A DNA stretch of 9,766 nt from Candidatus Sumerlaeota bacterium (lineage in GTDB: Bacteria; Sumerlaeota; Sumerlaeia; JAFGJS01). This document shows positions 6,170 to 9,766 of this stretch, piece after piece. The position numbers were made by a program, and so were the translations under genes. The notes under the pieces are model-generated. The model saw only the letters and a program-made list of their open reading frames with translations, had not been told where the DNA came from and did no database searches. Position 1 is the stretch's first letter. Each line of letters opens with the position of its first letter. The stretch is from positions 1-9,766 of the forward strand of contig JAFGJS010000033.1 of assembly GCA_016928995.1 (NCBI GenBank), read 5' to 3'.

Positions 6170-6591
6170 GCAAAGATAACCGCCGCCGGCAATTCATCAT
6201 TAATCCACGCGCTCAGTGGACCTATGTCCTGCGCATCATCGCCCTGGAAATAAGCGTCGCCATCGTCGCCACGCTTCTCACCGCCACCACGACCGTGCTC
6301 AGTCTGCAAAGCGACACCGGCGGCATGATCCAGCCCTACGGCTACTGGCACAATCTCATCGCATCCAGCGTTTTCCTCTGCCTCATCCTCGCCGCCGGAC
6401 TTATCTTCATCGGGATTCGCATCTCGCATCAGATCTTCGGACCGGCCTATCACATCCAGCGCGTCTTTCTTGAAGCTTTGGCCAACCAGGAGATTCCCAG
6501 CAAAATTCACCTCCGCGAACACGACGAGTTTCACGACGTCGCCCAAACGATCAACGCCTGGATCGACGCGCAGAAGGACAATCGGCAATAG
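6166..6591 (+). CDS. Two-TM HAMP-like membrane protein
   Basis: This 141-residue protein starts at the ATG of the ATGA overlap with the pseudopilin-like gene; GGAG lies 9 nt upstream. An ATG 15 nt earlier is possible but has no better ribosome site. After a basic start (MSKDNRRRQFIINPRAQW) there is TM1 (about 20-46), a short outer loop (47-62) and TM2 (about 64-84). Then comes a HAMP-like region: ISHQIFGPAYHIQRVFLEAL (86-105), a connector and REHDEFHDVAQTINAWID (117-134) with the DE of the second helix. No kinase, cyclase or methyl-accepting domain follows, so it is a stand-alone HAMP unit. It probably acts with the pseudopilin-like product at the inner membrane; the signal it senses is unknown. 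It converges on the decoration gene. Confidence 0.72.
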   Translation: MSKDNRRRQFIINPRAQWTYVLRIIALEISVAIVATLLTATTTVLSLQSDTGGMIQPYGYWHNLIASSVFLCLILAAGLIFIGIRISHQIFGPAYHIQRVFLEALANQEIPSKIHLREHDEFHDVAQTINAWIDAQKDNRQ

Positions 6592-6667
6592 ACATTGGAC
6601 GCTGGAGTGTAGAATCCATAGTCCATAGTCTAGAGTCTAATGTCCATAGTCCACAGTCCATCGTCCC
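6590..6667. repeat. R6: word repeat with GTCCATA/GTCTA arms
   Basis: The right part (6618-6667) is a run of words such as ATAGTCCATAGTCTAGAGTC, GTCCATA and GTCCACAGTCCATCGTCC. The left part (6590-6612) has inverse-sense words (TGGACGCTGGAGTG), giving a weak inverted repeat without a core. The right part touches the stop codon of the decoration gene, and the left touches the stop of the HAMP-like gene, so it fills the whole convergent gap. Confidence 0.7.
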
Positions 6668-7078
6668 TTACGCCGGCACGCTTTGCGTTCCGCGCGCGAT
6701 CATCACCGGAATCACATCGCCATCCGCCGACGAAGCCGCCAGCGCAATCGCGCCGTACTCCTCGCCATCCGCCGCTGACTTCACGCCCATACCGTCCGCG
6801 TCGCTTTTCAACCGATCACCCGCGGCGATCGCCGTGCCGCTGCCGTCCACCTCGAGGAAGCATACGCCCTCCAGGTTCACGCCCACGGTGCGATCCGCCG
6901 CCGCCGTGCTTTCATACGTCACGCCCAGCGCCAATTCGCCCGCGCCTGCCAGCGCCACGACGGTCTCCGCCGCCGTCGAATTGCTCGCATCCACCGTTAC
7001 GAAGCGATACGCGCTGATCGTCGAATCCGAACATTTAAACCCCGCCTGACGCGTGGCTTTTCCCTCGCTTGCGCTCAT
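6668..7078 (-). CDS. Capsid decoration protein (DUF2190-like)
   Basis: This 136-residue, Ala/Gly/Val-rich, cysteine-poor protein lies between the protease and the capsid gene, the usual place of DUF2190 capsid cement proteins. It shows their pattern: strands such as YRFVTVDASN, ELALGVTYES and TVGVNLEGVCFLEVDGSG. Then comes TAIAAGDRLKSDADGMGVKSAADGEEYGAIALAASSADGDVIPVMIARG, with the typical 'AAGD-LK-D--G' turn. Such proteins bind the outside of the shell and strengthen it after expansion. GAGGAGG lies 6-7 nt before the ATG. A hairpin leader with a T-rich tract lies upstream, and repeat R6 abuts the stop. There are two plus-strand genes between it and the capsid gene. Confidence 0.78.
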   Translation of the reverse strand: MSASEGKATRQAGFKCSDSTISAYRFVTVDASNSTAAETVVALAGAGELALGVTYESTAAADRTVGVNLEGVCFLEVDGSGTAIAAGDRLKSDADGMGVKSAADGEEYGAIALAASSADGDVIPVMIARGTQSVPA

Positions 7079-7090
7079 TGCACATCCTCC

Positions 7091-7121
7091 TCAAAATAAA
7101 ATAAGCGGACGCCATGTCCGC
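7091..7121 (-). promoter_or_regulatory. Decoration-gene leader: hairpin and T-rich tract
   Basis: GCGGAC (7105-7110) and GTCCGC (7116-7121) form a 6-bp stem with a 5-nt loop. In gene sense it is followed by TTATTTTATTTT and then GAGGAGG. The layout is the same as upstream of the capsid gene and the left-edge gene. Confidence 0.5.
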
Positions 7122-7150
7122 CAAAGTAACACTCGAAAACCAAAAATGAT

Positions 7151-7232
7151 CACCACAAAAACACAACGACACAAAGAACCGATTTCTTTATATGCGCTGT
7201 TATACTATTCAAAATAATCAGTTCTCTGCGTT
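7151..7232. repeat. R8: decayed or composite repeat with R4-type left arm and outer-type right arm
   Basis: The left sequence CACCACAAAAACACAACGAC...ACAAAG (7151-7177) matches the R4 left arm (2272-2300). The right sequence TTCTCTGCGTT (7222-7232) matches the outer right arm at 2421-2439. The two do not pair well with each other, so this looks like a worn or mixed copy. Confidence 0.55.
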
Positions 7233-7280
7233 ATCCTACAACCAATCCTTCAACTCGAACAAATGTCCGTCCTCCATCCA

Positions 7281-7390
7281 TCCCGATATAAAAGTTTCGG
7301 GAGCGAAACAGTCCGGTGGACTGTTTCGCAATGCGGTTGCCGCTTTTGTTTCGTCCCTTTCCAAGGGGGCCTCTTTCCCGCAATCTCTTC
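7281..7390 (-). terminator. T2: terminator-like element after the protease gene, with exchanged stem
   Basis: GCGAAACAGTCC (7303-7314) and GGACTGTTTCGC (7318-7329) form a perfect 12-bp stem with a 3-nt loop. A smaller hairpin, GCGGTTGCCGC, lies at 7333-7343. The ends match T1: in minus sense a GGGAAAGAGGCCCCCTT block lies near the protease stop, and CCGAAACTTTTATATCGGGA lies at the far end. The stem differs entirely from that of T1. It probably ends protease transcripts. Confidence 0.6.
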
Positions 7391-7401
7391 AATCCTTCCC
7401 G

Positions 7402-8067
7402 CTACACTTCCCGCGACACAGCCGCCAGCGCCTCGGCGAAACTCGCCCCCGGATGCTCCTCAATCCACGCCTCCGCGCGTTGCGACAGCTCCAGTGAATC
7501 CAGTGATGCCTCGCGCGGACTTGCTCCCGTAGATGCGAATCGCTCTGAACCCGCGCCAGCCAACTCGCCGAAGCGCACCACGCCCGGAGTTGATTCCAGC
7601 ACGCGCCTCAGCGCCTCGCGCGCCGAAGAGTCGCCCTCGCCGAACGACACATGCAGCCGACCCAGGCCGTCGTGCAAATCCACTACGCCCTGTTCGATCC
7701 ATGCCCCCACCGGCTTTCCCAGCTCCCGTTGCGACTCCAGGAACCGCTCGAACTCCTCGCGCTCACGCTCACGCTGCAACACCTTCAGCTCCTGCCGCAG
7801 CAAAGCGTTCTCCGTCCGCGCCGCCATCGCCTTCGCTTCGTGCTCCGCGAATGAAGCCGCCACCTCCCGCTCCTGCTTTTGTTCGAAGCAATCCTCCGCC
7901 GCCGGTTCCACATTCACATTTTCCGCAGCACCCGCATTTTCCTCCGTCACGCCTGCTGCATCCTCTTCCGGCTCTTCCACTCTCGCGGCCACGCTCCCGT
8001 CATCCGTAACGTCCACCGCATCCGCCGCAGCAACGCCCGGATCTGAATCCAGCTCCCCCTCGCTCAT
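7402..8067 (-). CDS. Probable nested scaffold protein from an internal start in the protease gene
   Basis: Met169-Met170 of the protease (codons at 8070-8065) are preceded by GAGGTG (8074-8079), which lies 3 nt before the first and 6 nt before the second ATG. Starting at Met170 gives a 221-residue protein holding only the acidic region, the coiled coil and the C-terminus, that is, the scaffold without the protease. Mu makes its scaffold (Z) from an in-frame internal start in gene I, so this is the expected arrangement. The evidence is the ribosome site and its position exactly at the domain border; use of the start is inferred. Confidence 0.5.
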   Translation of the reverse strand: MSEGELDSDPGVAAADAVDVTDDGSVAARVEEPEEDAAGVTEENAGAAENVNVEPAAEDCFEQKQEREVAASFAEHEAKAMAARTENALLRQELKVLQREREREEFERFLESQRELGKPVGAWIEQGVVDLHDGLGRLHVSFGEGDSSAREALRRVLESTPGVVRFGELAGAGSERFASTGASPREASLDSLELSQRAEAWIEEHPGASFAEALAAVSREV

Positions 8068-8574
8068 CATCGCCACCTCGTCCGTTTCGATCATTGGCGT
8101 TTCGCATTTCGAATTTGTTTCGGATTTCGGATTTGGAATTTCGAATTTAAACTCCAGGTACTCCCCCTCATCCTCACGAAACTCCACGTCGCGCAAACCC
8201 TTCACCGCCGGCGCCGCCGCGCCCAGCAACGCCACCGCCCGCAAATACGGGCCGCGCCCCAGCAAATCCCGGTAGAGCTCCACGCTCCGCTTCTTGAACG
8301 CCCCGCTGCGCAGCGCCTTGGTCAGCCAATCCGCCGCCTGCGAAAGCCGCGCCAGCAGCAGCGTCCCCTCCGCCTTCAACTCCGCCACCCACGCGCCCGC
8401 CGGACCGCCGTCCCCGTGATCCAGTTTCACCGGCGCCTCATGAAACTTCGGATCATAGTTCTCCGCGATTCGCCGCACCTCATCCGCCGACACGGGCCAC
8501 TCCCGCCCATGCCCCGCCGCGTCAAACACCTCGATCCACCGCCCCTCCAAACCATCCGCCTTAGCCACGCCCAT
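7402..8574 (-). CDS. Mu gpI-like capsid maturation protease with C-terminal scaffold region
   Basis: This 390-residue protein has the Mu-like prophage I protein layout. Residues 12-128 are the protease domain: WIEVFDAAGHGREWPVSADEV, RRIAENYDPKFHEAPVKLDHG with H53, GAWVAELKAEG, then LRSGAFKKRSVELYRD with S97 and GPYLRAVALLGAAAPAVKGL. H53 and S97 may be the catalytic pair, by analogy with other herpes/HK97-type assembly proteases; this is inference. Residues 141-159 are encoded by a low-complexity word repeat. Residues 170-230 are acidic and Ala-rich, 231-285 form a probable coiled coil (KQEREVAASFAEHEAKAMAA...), and 286-390 end the scaffold part. It cleaves scaffold and prohead proteins during capsid maturation. 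AAGGAGGT lies 8 nt before the ATG. No separate scaffold gene is present, which fits a fused or nested scaffold. Confidence 0.87.
   Translation of the reverse strand: MGVAKADGLEGRWIEVFDAAGHGREWPVSADEVRRIAENYDPKFHEAPVKLDHGDGGPAGAWVAELKAEGTLLLARLSQAADWLTKALRSGAFKKRSVELYRDLLGRGPYLRAVALLGAAAPAVKGLRDVEFREDEGEYLEFKFEIPNPKSETNSKCETPMIETDEVAMMSEGELDSDPGVAAADAVDVTDDGSVAARVEEPEEDAAGVTEENAGAAENVNVEPAAEDCFEQKQEREVAASFAEHEAKAMAARTENALLRQELKVLQREREREEFERFLESQRELGKPVGAWIEQGVVDLHDGLGRLHVSFGEGDSSAREALRRVLESTPGVVRFGELAGAGSERFASTGASPREASLDSLELSQRAEAWIEEHPGASFAEALAAVSREV
8097..8151. repeat. R7: ATTTCG word repeat inside the protease coding sequence
   Basis: A run of TTTCGAA, TTTCGGA and ATTTGGAA words encodes protease residues 141-159 (EFKFEIPNPKSETNSKCET) in frame. 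It sits in the linker between protease and scaffold parts. Its base composition is sharply more AT-rich than the GC-rich gene around it. The words resemble those of intergenic repeat arms. Confidence 0.75.
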
Positions 8575-8764
8575 ACAAAAATACCTCCTTCAGAGAAACT
8601 CAAAATCAAAGCCGTGACAATAAAGCAGCGGTCGACGAACCCATCGCCCAGCCGCTCCCTTATTGCCGCCGCTCGATAATTATGAATCTTTGCCTAAAAT
8701 GAAAAACCTTGCGCTAAAACTGTTGTCACAATCAAATAAACCCAACACAACAAAGCGCACCGCT
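8575..8764. promoter_or_regulatory. Divergent intergenic region between protease and second M48-like gene
   Basis: The region holds the AAGGAGGT site of the protease gene (8586-8593 on the plus strand, read leftward) and a possible leader fold in which AGCGG pairs with CCGCT and CAATAA with TTATTG. It must also contain promoters for both directions, but I see no convincing -35/-10 pair. If the membrane gene starts upstream of 8765, part of this region is coding. Confidence 0.35.
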
Positions 8765-9733
8765 ATGAAACTCATCCTCATCGCCCTCATCTTCCACGCC
8801 GCCTGGTGGGGCTTCTGTCTCTTACGCGCCCCGTTGCGCCGAGCGATCCTCAACATCTCAAACAACGCTCGTACCAGCCTGCTGGCCATCGACGGATTTC
8901 ACGCCTTCTGCAATGTTCTGCTGATCCTCGAGCTCGACGCGCTGCATTATGATCTGCGCGCAGCAATCGTCTGGATCATGCTGCCGAACATCGTCTCGCA
9001 ATTCATCTGGAGCTGGCGCATCGCCTCTCAGGAAGGAAAAATCTTCCTCGCGCTACGCCCCTTCCGCATCGGCGCCGCCGCGAAATTTTTCGCGGCCAGC
9101 ATCTGCTCCCAGCCGCTGCTCCTCATCATCATTATATGGAGCGGCAATTATGGACTGATCTATCTTGTGTTTTTCATCGGCTGGATCATCGGCCATTATT
9201 TCTCGCGTAAAAAGCCTGCGTATGGCCGCTCGATCCGTGCCGATGAATCGCCGCTCACCGGCGAAATCCACGCGCTTTACCGCCAACTGCAACTCGATCC
9301 GCCCGATGTCCTTTATCGAATCGCCGAATGCGAACCGGATGAATTGCGCATCCCCACTTTGAAAGTAATGAACCGTAATGAAGGGCGGCAATCGCTGAAA
9401 ACCGTCTATCCTTCCTGCGACGCGATCCGCGCCGTAGGACCGAGCGTCTACACCGCCCTGACCGCCGCGCGCCTGGTTAACATAGCGACCTTTGGATTGA
9501 ACAACACATTACGCCGCTACGTGTTCACGACGCACTTCGAGGATAATCCAGAACGCTTCAGTTTGGCGCCGGTCGTCGTGTGGAGCATCATATCGATGAT
9601 CATCATAATGATGCTGGCCGTTTCGCTGAGTTATGCTTTGATCGTTCCCATCATGGCTTTTCTGCTGCTTTTCATCATCCCCGGATTCAACTTCCAAGTG
9701 CCCCCCCCCACGGGGTGGTTGACAAAGCAGTGA
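8765..9733 (+). CDS. Second polytopic M48-like membrane protein lacking the zinc motif
   Basis: This protein has 322 residues from ATG 8765, and shares layout with the protein at 3070-4407. Both open with a TM segment containing FHA-WW (LIFHAAWWGFCLL here, LVFHALWWIAAIYF there). Further hydrophobic segments lie near 44-60, 66-84, 106-127, 129-146, 267-288 and 290-306. A soluble stretch (162-250) starts SPLTGEIHALYRQLQLDPPDVLYRI and includes AVGPSVYTALTAARLVN, where an M48 HExxH would read A234-A-R-L-V238. A peptidase role is therefore unlikely. ATG 8765 fits the paralogue best; 8699 (ATG) and 8663 (TTG) are open in frame, and none has a clear Shine-Dalgarno. It lacks the 90-residue tail of its relative and ends after a run of nine C (9701-9709). 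Kinship of the two is inferred by eye. Confidence 0.65.
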   Translation: MKLILIALIFHAAWWGFCLLRAPLRRAILNISNNARTSLLAIDGFHAFCNVLLILELDALHYDLRAAIVWIMLPNIVSQFIWSWRIASQEGKIFLALRPFRIGAAAKFFAASICSQPLLLIIIIWSGNYGLIYLVFFIGWIIGHYFSRKKPAYGRSIRADESPLTGEIHALYRQLQLDPPDVLYRIAECEPDELRIPTLKVMNRNEGRQSLKTVYPSCDAIRAVGPSVYTALTAARLVNIATFGLNNTLRRYVFTTHFEDNPERFSLAPVVVWSIISMIIIMMLAVSLSYALIVPIMAFLLLFIIPGFNFQVPPPTGWLTKQ

Positions 9734-9766
9734 GTTGAGGCATCCTCGCTCCTGCGATAATCAATC

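Larger units (their letters stand above)
7079..7401. other. 323-bp gap with leader hairpin, decayed repeat R8 and terminator T2
   Basis: The gap lies between two leftward genes (protease and decoration). From right to left it holds T2 (7281-7390), a region with no visible function, the arm-like sequences of R8 (7151-7232), and the hairpin leader of the decoration gene (7091-7121). I see no coding sequence that stands up on either strand. Confidence 0.75.

Noticed and set aside
7316-8275. Long plus-strand open frame (319 codons) opposite the protease gene
   Set aside because: Its product is a Ser/Arg/Pro/Ala-rich string without domain features. It is the antisense shadow of the well-supported protease gene and runs through T2.

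Overview
The window carries virion genes of a Mu-like (Myoviridae-type morphogenesis) prophage on the minus strand. Four host-like membrane or envelope genes on the plus strand are wedged between them. Coding GC is moderate to high, most virion genes have strong Shine-Dalgarno sequences, and the gaps hold many word-repeat hairpins. This suggests an uncultured environmental bacterium, perhaps of the PVC group or a neighbouring phylum, but nothing here fixes the taxon.

Read right to left, the minus strand encodes: a Mu gpI-type capsid protease with a C-terminal scaffold region (8574-7402, with a likely nested scaffold start at 8067); a DUF2190-like capsid decoration protein (7078-6668); the HK97-fold major capsid protein (5543-4602); a Mu gp36/DUF1320 head-completion protein (2902-2447); a Mu gp37/DUF1834 protein (2091-1600); a tail/baseplate-like protein (1379-522); and a partial secreted protein leaving the left edge (272-1). 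This order matches a Mu-like head and head-tail joining module.

The plus strand encodes two polytopic membrane proteins that look like M48 (Ste24-type) peptidases without the zinc motif (3070-4407 and about 8765-9733). Between them lies a two-gene operon with an ATGA overlap: a GspG-pseudopilin-like protein (5792-6169) and a two-TM HAMP-like protein (6166-6591). The pattern 'virion gene leftward, membrane gene rightward' occurs three times.

The gaps are the most unusual part. Each of the six complete virion genes has a structured element within about 0-32 nt after its stop codon. Most are imperfect inverted repeats whose arms are tandem 6-10 bp words. Two of them (366-516 and 1441-1600) share a core sequence but have unrelated arm words. 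One locus (2115-2439) holds inverted repeats nested inside each other. Two others (about 4501-4577 and 7281-7390) look like terminators with conserved ends and exchanged stems. A word-repeat tract of the same kind sits in frame inside the protease gene. Three virion genes also share a leader made of a hairpin, a T-rich tract and a Shine-Dalgarno sequence. I see no tRNA, rRNA, CRISPR array, transposase, integrase or reverse transcriptase.
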